A stretch of 64,000 nucleotides of DNA, from the NCBI GenBank assembly GCA_049514215.1, contig JBEKVI010000002.1, forward strand, positions 1 through 64,000, read 5' to 3'. Position numbers and translations under genes: made by a program. The notes beneath the pieces were generated by a model. The model saw nothing but the letters and a program-made list of their open reading frames with translations. It had not been told where the DNA came from and made no database searches. This document shows positions 17,816 to 26,434 of this stretch, piece by piece. This DNA is from BOG-994 sp049514215 (GTDB lineage Bacteria > Pseudomonadota > Gammaproteobacteria > Burkholderiales > Burkholderiaceae_D). The number at the start of each line of letters is the position of its first letter. Positions within the stretch are counted from its first letter, which is position 1.

Positions 17816-18595
17816 TTGGCATACGATCTGGAAGAGCAGGAAAAGCTGGACGAACTGAAGGACTGGTGGAATCGATGGGGGACCCTCGTGACCGCGGTGA
17901 TCGTCGCCGCCGCCCTTGCCGTGCTCGCGTACCGCGCGTGGAACTACTACCAGGCTAACCAGGCCTCAAAGGCCGCACTGCTTTACGAGCAACTGGACAA
18001 GGCCATCGCTGGCAAGCAGATGCCGCTCGTCAAGGAGATTACCGGAACGATGCTGGATCGTTACTCGGGCACCGCCTACGCCCAGATGGCCGCGCTGTCG
18101 GCGGCCAAGGCCAATCTCGATACCCACGACGTGAAGTCCGCTCAGACGCAGTTGGAGTGGGCGGCCGAGCACGCGCGCGATCCGGAATACCGCTGGGTCG
18201 CCAAATTGCGTCTGGCGGGAGTTCTCCTAGACGAGGGTCAGGCCGATCTCGCGCTCAAGCAGCTTGACGGGGAGGTGCCGGTCAATTTTGAGGCGGCCTT
18301 CGATGACCGTCGCGGCGACATTCTCGCGACCCAGGGCAAATTCGATTTGGCGCGTGCGCAGTACGAGATGGCGCTCACGAAACTCGTGGCCGTGGGCAAC
18401 GATGTGCGCACAGCCTACACCAACGTGATTCAGCTCAAGCTCGATGCCCTGGGCAGCGCGGTCGCGGCGAATCAGTCCAAGTCGACCGCCACGGGTGCCG
18501 TAGCGCCTGAGGAGGCGAAGCCGACGACTGCGGCCACGCCGGACAAGCCTGCCTCGGTCCCCACGCCCACCCCCAATCCGTCGGAGAAGAAATGA
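17816..18595 (+). CDS. yfgM: YfgM-like TPR protein, SecYEG-associated chaperone
   Basis: A single-pass inner-membrane protein of 259 residues. It has a short cytoplasmic acidic head (DLEEQEKLDELKDWWNRWG), a transmembrane helix around residues 25-43, and a periplasmic TPR-like domain, followed by a Thr/Pro/Lys-rich tail. YfgM works with PpiD and the Sec translocon in outer-membrane protein biogenesis. The only plausible start is TTG 17816, 14 bases after hisS. Its neighbours hisS and bamB are the same as in E. coli. Confidence 0.88.
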   Translation: MAYDLEEQEKLDELKDWWNRWGTLVTAVIVAAALAVLAYRAWNYYQANQASKAALLYEQLDKAIAGKQMPLVKEITGTMLDRYSGTAYAQMAALSAAKANLDTHDVKSAQTQLEWAAEHARDPEYRWVAKLRLAGVLLDEGQADLALKQLDGEVPVNFEAAFDDRRGDILATQGKFDLARAQYEMALTKLVAVGNDVRTAYTNVIQLKLDALGSAVAANQSKSTATGAVAPEEAKPTTAATPDKPASVPTPTPNPSEKK

Positions 18596-19740
18596 TGCGT
18601 CGCCTCCTTATCCTCATTCTGGCGACGCAGCTTTCCGGGTGTTTCCTGTCTAACCTATTTAAGTCGGATGATCCGCATCCTCCGACGCCCTTGGGTCCGA
18701 TCACGACCAAGCTCGATGTCAAACAGGTTTGGAATCTGAATATCGGCGACGCCGGGCGCTATTATTTTTCGCCGACGGTCCACGAGATGGACACCTATGT
18801 GGCCGCCAACGACGGGACCGTGGCACGGCTTAACACCCTCACGGGCGCCGTCGCCTGGAAACAGAACGTGGGGTCCAATCTTTCGGCCGGGGTCGGCGCG
18901 GACGCGGCGACGCTCGCGGTGGCGACCACTGACGGCGAGCTTGTCGTCCTCGAGATCGACGGCAAGACCCGCTGGAAGGCCAGTGTGGGCGGTGAAGTGT
19001 TGAGTCCGCCCGCGGTGGGGGAGGGGCTCGTGGTCGCAAGAACCTCGGATGGCCGTTTCATCGGTTTCGACGGTGCCACCGGCAAGCGGAAGTGGGCCTA
19101 TCAGCGCCCCCCCCAGACCTTGATCCTGCGTAGCGCCCCGGGCATTGTCATCGATTCGGGCAATCTCTACGCGGGTCTGCCCGGCGGCAGGCTGATCGAC
19201 CTCGCACTGACCAATGGCGGTCTGCGCTGGGAGTCGGCCGTCGCCATCCCCAAGGGAACCACCGAACTTGAGCGCGTCGCCGACGTCATGGGATCCCCGG
19301 TCATTGCCGGCCGCCAGGTGTGCGTGGCCACGTTCCAGGGTCGGGCCGGGTGCTTCGAGCTTACCAAAGGGGCGGCGGTCTGGACCCGCGACGTCTCCAC
19401 GCCCAGCGGCATCGCCGTAGACCTCCATAACGCCTATCTGTGCGACGAGAAGTCGACCGTCGAGGCGATGTCCCGCCTGGGCGGCGGCGGCGTCTGGAAA
19501 GACGACAAATTGCAGTATCGGGCGCTAACGACGCCGGCCGTGCTCAAGGACTCGGTTGCGGTGGCCGATTTCGAGGGCTTTGTCCACTGGCTTGCGACGG
19601 ACGACGGATCGATTGTCGCGCGTGCCCCAACCGATGGATCGCCGGTGCGGGTGGCGCCGGTGGTCGCGCGCGTGGGCAATCAGGAGCTCTTGCTGGTACA
19701 GACTTCCAAGGGCGGTATCTACGCCTTTTCAACCCCTTAG
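18592..19740 (+). CDS. bamB: Outer membrane assembly lipoprotein BamB
   Basis: An outer-membrane lipoprotein of 382 residues that assists BamA in barrel assembly. The signal peptide has lipobox LSGC at residues 14-17. The rest is a PQQ-like eight-bladed beta-propeller with repeats such as VARLNTLTGAVAWK, LVVLEIDGKTRWK and FIGFDGATGKRKW. It starts in an ATGA overlap with yfgM; two tandem ATGs are present. der follows after 37 bases. Confidence 0.93.
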   Translation: MMRRLLILILATQLSGCFLSNLFKSDDPHPPTPLGPITTKLDVKQVWNLNIGDAGRYYFSPTVHEMDTYVAANDGTVARLNTLTGAVAWKQNVGSNLSAGVGADAATLAVATTDGELVVLEIDGKTRWKASVGGEVLSPPAVGEGLVVARTSDGRFIGFDGATGKRKWAYQRPPQTLILRSAPGIVIDSGNLYAGLPGGRLIDLALTNGGLRWESAVAIPKGTTELERVADVMGSPVIAGRQVCVATFQGRAGCFELTKGAAVWTRDVSTPSGIAVDLHNAYLCDEKSTVEAMSRLGGGGVWKDDKLQYRALTTPAVLKDSVAVADFEGFVHWLATDDGSIVARAPTDGSPVRVAPVVARVGNQELLLVQTSKGGIYAFSTP

Positions 19741-19777
19741 GCAGGTCGGCCGCTCCGAGGCGGCCGTTGAACCAATC

Positions 19778-21130
19778 ATGCCCGCCGTGCTCCCCGTCAT
19801 CGCCCTGATTGGTCGTCCCAACGTGGGAAAGTCCACGCTGTTTAACCGCATGACGCGCTCGCGCGATGCGCTCGTCGCCGATCTGCCGGGGCTCACCCGC
19901 GATCGTCACTATGGGGCTGGGCGCATCGGTGAGCGTCCCTTTCTGGTGATCGATACCGGCGGATTCGAGCCGGTCGTCAAAGAGGGCCTCGTGCATGAGA
20001 TGGCCAAGCAGACCCGGCAGGCCGTCGCGGAAGCCGACGTGGTCATCTTGCTCGTTGACGGCCGCCAGGGCATCACGCCCCAGGATAAGGAGATCGCAGA
20101 CGATCTGCGCAAACAGGGCCTGACGATCTTGGTCGGGGTCAACAAGGCCGAGGGCATGAGCAGCGCTCAGGTCACCGCCGAATTTTTCGAACTGGGACTG
20201 GGTGCGCCGCTGGCGATCTCGGCCGCGCACGGTGACGGAGTGAGCGATCTGGTCGAAATCGCCCTCGATCTGGTTACGCCCGCCGGGCAAGCGGGCGATG
20301 AAGACGAGGTCCCGGCCGATGAGAGGCGCGTGCGTATTGCCATCGTCGGGCGCCCCAACGTGGGCAAGTCGACCCTCGTGAACACGCTCTTGGGGGAGGA
20401 GCGAGTCATCGCCTTTGACCAGCCGGGCACCACGCGCGACAGTATCCACATCGACTTCGATCGGGGCGAGAAACGCTATACGCTCATCGATACGGCGGGC
20501 TTGAGGCGCCGCGGCAAGGTGTTCGAGGCGGTCGAGAAATTCTCTGTGGTGAAAACCCTCCAGTCGATCGCCGAGGCGAACGTTGTGGTCCTCTTGATCG
20601 ATGCTAAGGAAGAGGTCTCTGAGCAGGACGCCCACATCGGCGGATTCATACTCGAGTCGGGGCGGGCGCTGGTGCTGGCGATCAACAAATGGGACGACCT
20701 GGACGAATATCGGCGTGGCCTCATCAAGCGCGACATCGACCGTAAGCTCGGATTTCTGTCGTTTGCGCGGCGCCACTTCATCTCGGCTCTGCGAGGCGAA
20801 GGAATCGGGGCACTGCTTCGCTCCGTGGACTTAGCCTACGCTGCAGCGGTCGCGAAACTTCCGACGCCCAAGCTCACGCGGGCCCTCATTGCCGCATGTG
20901 AGCGGCAGGCGCCGCCCCGGCGCGGGCCGACGCGTCCCAAGCTGCGCTACGCGCACCAGGGCGGCCAAAACCCGCCCGTGGTGGTCATCCACGGTAACGC
21001 CCTCGACCGGATCCCAGACACGTATCGCCGGTATCTCGAATCCTTTTTCAGGGAAACCTTTTCCCTGCAAGGCACTCCATTGAGGATCGAGTTCCGTTCG
21101 GGCCGCAACCCCTTTGCGGATCGGGCCTAG
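19778..21130 (+). CDS. der: Ribosome biogenesis GTPase Der (EngA)
   Basis: A tandem-GTPase ribosome assembly factor of 450 residues. Two G domains each carry the P-loop GRPNVGKST (near residues 9 and 185), with DTGGFE and DTAGLR as G3 and NKAE and NKWD as G4 motifs. A C-terminal KH-like domain ends in RIEFRSGRNPFADRA. The frame is open upstream within bamB, but the conserved N-terminus begins at ATG 19778. It probably shares the hisS-yfgM-bamB transcript. Confidence 0.96.
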   Translation: MPAVLPVIALIGRPNVGKSTLFNRMTRSRDALVADLPGLTRDRHYGAGRIGERPFLVIDTGGFEPVVKEGLVHEMAKQTRQAVAEADVVILLVDGRQGITPQDKEIADDLRKQGLTILVGVNKAEGMSSAQVTAEFFELGLGAPLAISAAHGDGVSDLVEIALDLVTPAGQAGDEDEVPADERRVRIAIVGRPNVGKSTLVNTLLGEERVIAFDQPGTTRDSIHIDFDRGEKRYTLIDTAGLRRRGKVFEAVEKFSVVKTLQSIAEANVVVLLIDAKEEVSEQDAHIGGFILESGRALVLAINKWDDLDEYRRGLIKRDIDRKLGFLSFARRHFISALRGEGIGALLRSVDLAYAAAVAKLPTPKLTRALIAACERQAPPRRGPTRPKLRYAHQGGQNPPVVVIHGNALDRIPDTYRRYLESFFRETFSLQGTPLRIEFRSGRNPFADRA

Positions 21131-21376
21131 GGCCTCGAAAAGCGCCGCGGGCGTTGGTTTTCCTGATGGCGGCCGAATTTGACCGCATCGGGTCTGGATG
21201 CTGTGGCAATTGGCAACGAAATGGGCTACATTGATTTCGCGCTAAGAGGATGGCACGCCGCCCAGCGTCCTGCGAACTTGATAACGAGCCCCGGGCCCCC
21301 AACATGACGTAGGGGCAACACGGGGCCGCGTTTTGCCTGCGCTGAAAGTGGAACAACAACAACCTCCGGAGTTATC

Positions 21377-21610
21377 ATGAGCAATAAGGGGCAACTACTA
21401 CAAGACCCATTTCTGAACGTTCTGCGCAAAGAGCATATTCCGGTGTCGATCTATCTGGTCAACGGCATCAAGTTGCAGGGTCAAATCGAGTCGTTTGACC
21501 AGTATGTGGTGCTTTTGCGCAATACGGTGACCCAGATGGTGTACAAACACGCGATTTCGACAGTGGTGCCGGCGCGTGCCGTGAATTTCAATATCGAAGC
21601 CGCCGAATGA
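21377..21610 (+). CDS. hfq: RNA chaperone Hfq
   Basis: A 77-residue Sm-like protein forming a hexamer that pairs small RNAs with mRNAs. The Sm1 motif (PVSIYLVNGIKLQGQIESFD) and the Sm2 motif with YKHAISTVVP are intact. The acidic C-terminal tail is short, as is usual in betaproteobacteria. A 246-base spacer after der would hold its promoter; an ATTGGCA/TACATT pair there is too closely spaced to call. hflX follows in the same frame with no intervening canonical start. Confidence 0.97.
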   Translation: MSNKGQLLQDPFLNVLRKEHIPVSIYLVNGIKLQGQIESFDQYVVLLRNTVTQMVYKHAISTVVPARAVNFNIEAAE

Positions 21611-21727
21611 TCATCCCGTTCGCGGTCCGGGCGCTTCGCGCCTATAGCATCGAAGGCTAATCCTACGCGCGCCGCACTGGTTGGAATCGACTTTGGGAAC
21701 TCGGATGAGGCCAGCAGCCTCATCGAG

Positions 21728-22795
21728 TTGGGACTGCTGGCACGTTCTGCCGGTGTTCAGGCGGTCATACAGATCACGGGGACGCGACAGGCGCCCGATC
21801 CGGGCCTGTTCGTTGGAACCGGAAAGGCCGAGGAGATCGCGGCGGCCATCCGAGACCATGATCTTGACCTCGTTCTCTTCAATCACGCTCTCTCGGGTGC
21901 TCAGCAGCGCAATCTGGAACGGCTGCTCCAGACCGTGGTGGTCGACCGGACCAGCCTCATCCTGGATATCTTCGCGCTGCGCGCCAAAAGTCACGAGGGG
22001 AAGATCCAGGTCGAGTTGGCCCAGCTAAGACATCTCTCGACGCGCCTTGTGCGCGGCTGGACCCACCTTGAGCGGCAAAAAGGCGGGATCGGATTAAGAG
22101 GCCCTGGGGAAACCCAGCTTGAGACCGACCGGCGCCTGATCGGGGAGCGGGTCAAGACCCTGCGCGGAAAGCTGGACAAACTGAGCCGCCAGCGCTCGAC
22201 CCAAAGGCGTGCGCGCACGCGCCAAGGTGCTTTCGGCGTGTCAGTCGTGGGATACACCAATGCCGGGAAATCGACGCTCTTTAACGCGTTGACCCATGCC
22301 CAGGCGTATGCAGCCGACCAACTCTTCGCCACGCTCGATACCACCTCGCGCCGGCTCTATCTCGAGGGGGCAGGCCAGATCGTCCTGTCCGATACGGTCG
22401 GATTCATCCGCGAGCTTCCCCACCAACTCGTCGAGGCCTTCAAGGCAACGCTCGAGGAAACCGCGATGGCCGACCTGCTCTTGCACGTGGTCGATGCCTC
22501 GAGCCCTGCGCGGCTCGAGCAAATCGAACAGGTCAACGCGGTGTTGACCGAGATCGGCGCCGAGCGCATTCCCCAGATTCTGGTGTGGAACAAGATCGAC
22601 GCCGCGGGCCTGGCTCCCGGCGTTGAGCGCGACGAGTGTGATACCATCCGGCGCGTTGCGCTAAGCGCTCGAGACGGTACTGGGGTGGACATGCTGCGCG
22701 CCGCGCTGGTTGAGGCCGCTGTGCAGTTCGCGGGAGTGACCCCGGTGCAAGCGTCACCGGGCCCCGATTCGAGCTTCGCCGAATTAGGTGCCTGA
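21728..22795 (+). CDS. hflX: Ribosome-splitting GTPase HflX
   Basis: A GTPase that rescues stalled or heat-damaged ribosomes. It has LVRGWTHLERQKGGIGLRG, a P-loop GYTNAGKST, G3 DTVGFIREL and G4 NKID. The protein stops soon after the G domain, shorter than the E. coli form (426 residues). The coordinates use the first canonical in-frame start (TTG 21728), but homology clearly extends upstream: codons from 21668 read RAALVGIDFGNSDEA, the usual first strand. The frame is open back to the hfq stop at 21608-21610, yet it contains no ATG, GTG or TTG before 21728. The real start may be a rare codon (ATA 21644, ACG 21665 or CTG 21677), or the start may lie in another frame (ATG 21607). Confidence 0.85.
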   Translation: MGLLARSAGVQAVIQITGTRQAPDPGLFVGTGKAEEIAAAIRDHDLDLVLFNHALSGAQQRNLERLLQTVVVDRTSLILDIFALRAKSHEGKIQVELAQLRHLSTRLVRGWTHLERQKGGIGLRGPGETQLETDRRLIGERVKTLRGKLDKLSRQRSTQRRARTRQGAFGVSVVGYTNAGKSTLFNALTHAQAYAADQLFATLDTTSRRLYLEGAGQIVLSDTVGFIRELPHQLVEAFKATLEETAMADLLLHVVDASSPARLEQIEQVNAVLTEIGAERIPQILVWNKIDAAGLAPGVERDECDTIRRVALSARDGTGVDMLRAALVEAAVQFAGVTPVQASPGPDSSFAELGA

Positions 22796-24059
22796 ATCCA
22801 ACCTAAATATGCCGAGCCTTCTGAGCGCGCCTGCTGGCGCGCGTCTTCCATCGCGTTGGGACAATCTCACCTTTTCTGAAGGTGACGGGCGTCGCCCCAA
22901 GCACGACGGCCCCCCGGATCTGGAGGAGCTCTGGCAGGACTTCAACCGGCGCCTGCAGTCGCTTTTCGGGCGGCGTGGGCGCGGCGGCGGTCCCTTGCGC
23001 GGCGGGGGCGGAATGCGCGGGCTGGGCATCGCCTTTGGCGGCGTGGCTGCGGCCTTGTTCGTCATCTGGCTTTTGAGCGGTTTCTACCAGGTGCCCGAGG
23101 GATCCGCCGGGGTCGTTCTGAAGTTCGGAAAATACAAAGATACGACCGGACCCGGCCTTTGGTACCACTATCCATATCCCATCGAGTCCGTCGAAAAAGT
23201 CCAGCTGTCTTCGCTGCACTCGATCGATATCGGGCGCAACAGCCTCAACCGCGAGACGAATCTGCGTGATTCGTCGATGCTGACCGAAGACGAAAACATT
23301 ATCGACGTACCCTTTGCCGTGCAATTCAGGGTCCAGGATGCGGCCGACTATCAGTTCAATAACGCCAATCCCGACGACACCGTGGAGCAGGCGGCAGAGA
23401 CGGCGGTCCGGGAAATTGTGGGCCGCAGCAAGATGGACTACGTTCTCTACGAGGGGCGCGAACAAATCCGCATCGAGTTGAAGGAAGCCATCCAACGCAT
23501 TCTGGACAGCTACCGGTCCGGTCTTTTGGTCACGAGCGTGACCCTTGGAAACGTTCAACCTCCGGAAGCCGTGCAAGCCGCCTTCGACGACGCCGTGAAG
23601 GCGAACCAGGACCGCGAGCGCGCGAAAAACGAAGGTCAGGCCTATGCCAACGACGTCGTTCCCCGCGCCCGAGGCGACGCGTCCCGGCTCGTCCTGCAGG
23701 CCGAGGGCTATAAGGCCAAGGTTGTGGCGACCGCACAGGGCGACGCCGAGCGGTTTAAGGCAGTACTCACCGAGTATGCCAAGGCCCCGCAGGTCACCCG
23801 CGACCGGATGTATCTGCAGACCATGGAAGAGGTGTATGCGAATTCGGCCAAGGTCCTCATCGACACGCGTGCCTCGAGCGATCTGCTGTATCTGCCCCTG
23901 GACAAATTGCTCGATTCGGCGCGCAACGCCCAGGCGGCCCCGCCGGTCGCGGGTGCCACGGTCCAGCCGTCCGCCCCGGCGGCCCCGACCTACCCCCCGC
24001 TAAACGACGACGCGCGCTCGCGCGACCCCATCCGCAGCCGCGAGCGCGAGGTGCGCTAG
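22788..24059 (+). CDS. hflK: FtsH protease modulator HflK
   Basis: An SPFH/band-7 inner-membrane protein of 423 residues that forms cages with HflC around FtsH. A Gly/Arg-rich N-terminal head of about 80 residues precedes one transmembrane helix (LGIAFGGVAAALFVIWLL). The SPFH domain then begins VPEGSAGVVLKFGKY, and a coiled coil follows near EAVQAAFDDAVKANQDRERAK. The GTG at 22788 overlaps hflX by 8 bases; ATG 22809 is a possible later start. The Pro/Ala-rich C-terminal tail is typical. Confidence 0.93.
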   Translation: MPESNLNMPSLLSAPAGARLPSRWDNLTFSEGDGRRPKHDGPPDLEELWQDFNRRLQSLFGRRGRGGGPLRGGGGMRGLGIAFGGVAAALFVIWLLSGFYQVPEGSAGVVLKFGKYKDTTGPGLWYHYPYPIESVEKVQLSSLHSIDIGRNSLNRETNLRDSSMLTEDENIIDVPFAVQFRVQDAADYQFNNANPDDTVEQAAETAVREIVGRSKMDYVLYEGREQIRIELKEAIQRILDSYRSGLLVTSVTLGNVQPPEAVQAAFDDAVKANQDRERAKNEGQAYANDVVPRARGDASRLVLQAEGYKAKVVATAQGDAERFKAVLTEYAKAPQVTRDRMYLQTMEEVYANSAKVLIDTRASSDLLYLPLDKLLDSARNAQAAPPVAGATVQPSAPAAPTYPPLNDDARSRDPIRSREREVR

Positions 24060-24075
24060 TGAGTCAGCCGTGACC

Positions 24076-24966
24076 ATGATGAACCGCGCCGTTGCCCTCA
24101 TTGCCGTGATCCTGCTGTTGGTCTTGATCGCGAGCTCCATGATCTTCATCGTCGACCAGCGCAATTTCGCGATCGTGTTTACCTTCCAGAAGGTCAAGGA
24201 GGTGATCGCGCAGCCTGGCCTGTATCTGAAATGGCCCTATCCGGTGGATCAGGTCGTCACCGTCGACAAGCGCATCCAGACCATCGATGGCGCGCAGGCT
24301 GACAAGTACATCACCTCCGAGAAGCGCAACCTTCTGGTCGATCTCTTCGTCAAATGGCAGATTACCGATCCGGTACGCTATTACGTCAGTTTCCATGGCG
24401 AAAAGAGCCTTGCGCAAGACCGGCTCATGCAGATCATTCGCGCCGGATTAAACGAGGAATTCACCAAGCGTACGGTCGCTGAGGTGGTCTCCAGCCAACG
24501 CGAAGAGGTCATGAACGCGGTGCGGACCAAGGTCGCCAAGGACGCGGGTGAAGTCGGCATTCGGGTGGTCGACGTACGCCTAAAGCGCGTCGATCTCCTG
24601 GCTACGATCAGTGAACGGGTCTACCAGCGCATGCAGGCCGAGCGCAATCGCGTCGCCAATCAACTGCGCTCGACGGGGGCCGCCGAGGAGGAGCAGATCA
24701 AGGCCGATGCGGACCGTCAAACCGAGGTAATCCTCGCTGACGCCTACGAAAAGAGCCAAGCCATCCAGGGCGAGGGTGATGCCAAGGCGTCCCAGATCTA
24801 TGCCGAGGCGTTTGGCCGCGACCCCCAGTTCTATGCTTTCTACAAGAGCCTCGAGGCTTATCGGCGGACCTTTAGCGGTCACGACGATCTCATCATCGTC
24901 GACCCGAGCTCCGAGTTCTTCAAGTACATGAAGAATCCTACGATCGTGCCGAATCCGAAGAAGTAG
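24076..24966 (+). CDS. hflC: FtsH protease modulator HflC
   Basis: The SPFH-family partner of HflK, with an N-terminal membrane helix (VALIAVILLLVLIAS), then FIVDQRNFAIVFTFQKVKE and a coiled-coil region with ERVYQRMQAERNRVANQLR. Length is about 296 residues. GTG 24070, ATG 24076 and ATG 24079 are all possible starts; relatives begin close to the MNRAVAL sequence, so an ATG is preferred. It lies 16 bases after hflK. Confidence 0.93.
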   Translation: MMNRAVALIAVILLLVLIASSMIFIVDQRNFAIVFTFQKVKEVIAQPGLYLKWPYPVDQVVTVDKRIQTIDGAQADKYITSEKRNLLVDLFVKWQITDPVRYYVSFHGEKSLAQDRLMQIIRAGLNEEFTKRTVAEVVSSQREEVMNAVRTKVAKDAGEVGIRVVDVRLKRVDLLATISERVYQRMQAERNRVANQLRSTGAAEEEQIKADADRQTEVILADAYEKSQAIQGEGDAKASQIYAEAFGRDPQFYAFYKSLEAYRRTFSGHDDLIIVDPSSEFFKYMKNPTIVPNPKK

Positions 24967-24975
24967 GCGGCAGTT

Positions 24976-25167
24976 ATGTGGTCGACCATCGTGGTGGCCT
25001 TAGCGTTGCTGTTGATATTCGAAGGTCTTATGCCCTTTGCCGCACCTGCGCGTTGGAAGGATACCTTTCGCCGCATCGTCGAATTTACCGATGGACAGGT
25101 GCGTTTTTTGGGCCTGCTTTCAATCATCGTCGGATTCATCCTCCTGTTCGTCGCGAGTCTGTTCTGA
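24976..25167 (+). CDS. DUF2065 (YjeT-like) small membrane protein
   Basis: A 63-residue protein with two hydrophobic helices separated by a charged loop (PARWKDTFRRIVEFTDGQVR). It matches the DUF2065 family that commonly sits between hflC and hisZ or purA in proteobacteria. It starts nine bases after hflC and is presumably co-transcribed. Function is unknown; its place suggests an accessory of the HflKC-FtsH complex, but that is inference. Confidence 0.85.
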   Translation: MWSTIVVALALLLIFEGLMPFAAPARWKDTFRRIVEFTDGQVRFLGLLSIIVGFILLFVASLF

Positions 25168-25225
25168 CTTAAAATCCCTCCTTTGACCTGCCGCACGAGC
25201 CCATCGGGGCTCGGTCGCTCCGAAC

Positions 25226-26386
25226 ATGCCAGCCTGGCTATTACCCGAGTCGATATCCGACATCCTGCCTGCCGAAGCGCGCCGCATTGAGGAGTTGCGT
25301 CGCGGTTTGTTGGACCTGTTTCGGACCTATGGCTACGAGCTCGTGATGCCGCCGCTTCTGGAGTACACGGAATCGCTGCTTTCCGGAACAGGTCAGGACA
25401 TGGACTTGCAGATGTTCAAGCTCGTCGATCAGATTTCAGGTCGCACGATGGGGCTTAGGGCCGACATCACTCCCCAGGTTGCGCGCATCGACGCGCATCT
25501 ATTGAACCGCCAGGGAGTGACCCGGCTCTGTTACGCGGGCAGTGTCGTCCACACCCGGCCCCAGGCGCTTTCGGCCACTCGCGAACCCTTGCAGGTCGGC
25601 GCGGAGATCTATGGTCATGCCGGTCTCGAGGCGGATCTCGAGATCCAGCAACTGTTGCTCGCCGCGCTCGAGAGGGTCGGTATCCCCGAGGTGAGACTCG
25701 ATCTCGGCCATGCCCAGATCCTGCGCGCGATCCTCGCTACCGATCCGGCCGGCTTTGTGGTGGCCGAGCAGGTGCATGCCCTGCTTTCGGCGAAAGACCG
25801 CGACGGACTGGCGCAGTTACAAGGCCTGCTGCCGGAGACGACGCGCGCCGTAGTCGCACTGTGTGAGCTCTACGGCGGCGTCGAAGTGATCGATCGGGCG
25901 CGTCACACGCTGCCGCCTTTGCCGCGCATCGGCGCCGCACTTGACGCGCTCGCAACGCTCGTGGCCGGCCTTGACGTGACCCAGGTCACGATCGATCTAG
26001 CCGACATACGGGGTTACTACTATCACAGCGGTGTCATGTTTTCAGCCTACTGCGAAGGCTTGCCGAGCGCGGTGGCCCGGGGCGGTCGTTACGATCAGGT
26101 CGGCGAGGCGTTCGGCCGCGCCCGTCCGGCAGCGGGTTTTAGCCTCTATCTGCGCGATCTCGCACCGCTTTTGCCCCACTCGCCCGTCCCTGGCGCGATC
26201 TGGGCACCCTTCTCGAACGATGTCGCGCTGCGAAGCCGGATTTCCGCCCTGCGCAGCGCTGGCGAGATTGTGGTCCAGGCCCTGCCGGGCCATGAGTCAG
26301 AGCTCGAGGAGTTTCACTGCGACCGGATGCTCGTGCTGCGCGCCGAAGGCTGGACAATCGAACCGTTTCACGCCGAACACCGCTAG
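25226..26386 (+). CDS. hisZ: ATP phosphoribosyltransferase regulatory subunit HisZ
   Basis: A HisRS-like paralogue of 386 residues that activates the short form of HisG in the first step of histidine synthesis. It has the class II core (LLEYTESLLSGTGQDMDLQMF, MGLRADITPQVARI, YYHSGVMFSAYCEGL, ARGGRYDQVGEAFG) but no anticodon-binding domain. It therefore implies a short-form HisG elsewhere. Placement between hflC and purA is conserved in betaproteobacteria. Confidence 0.93.
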   Translation: MPAWLLPESISDILPAEARRIEELRRGLLDLFRTYGYELVMPPLLEYTESLLSGTGQDMDLQMFKLVDQISGRTMGLRADITPQVARIDAHLLNRQGVTRLCYAGSVVHTRPQALSATREPLQVGAEIYGHAGLEADLEIQQLLLAALERVGIPEVRLDLGHAQILRAILATDPAGFVVAEQVHALLSAKDRDGLAQLQGLLPETTRAVVALCELYGGVEVIDRARHTLPPLPRIGAALDALATLVAGLDVTQVTIDLADIRGYYYHSGVMFSAYCEGLPSAVARGGRYDQVGEAFGRARPAAGFSLYLRDLAPLLPHSPVPGAIWAPFSNDVALRSRISALRSAGEIVVQALPGHESELEEFHCDRMLVLRAEGWTIEPFHAEHR

Positions 26387-26434
26387 AATCCGCTTGGCAT
26401 TCCTTCCCTTCTCCTGACTAGATGAGCATTGATC

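Noticed and set aside
25226..26386. Possible second histidyl-tRNA synthetase
   Set aside because: It lacks the anticodon-binding domain and sits between hflC and purA, where hisZ is expected.
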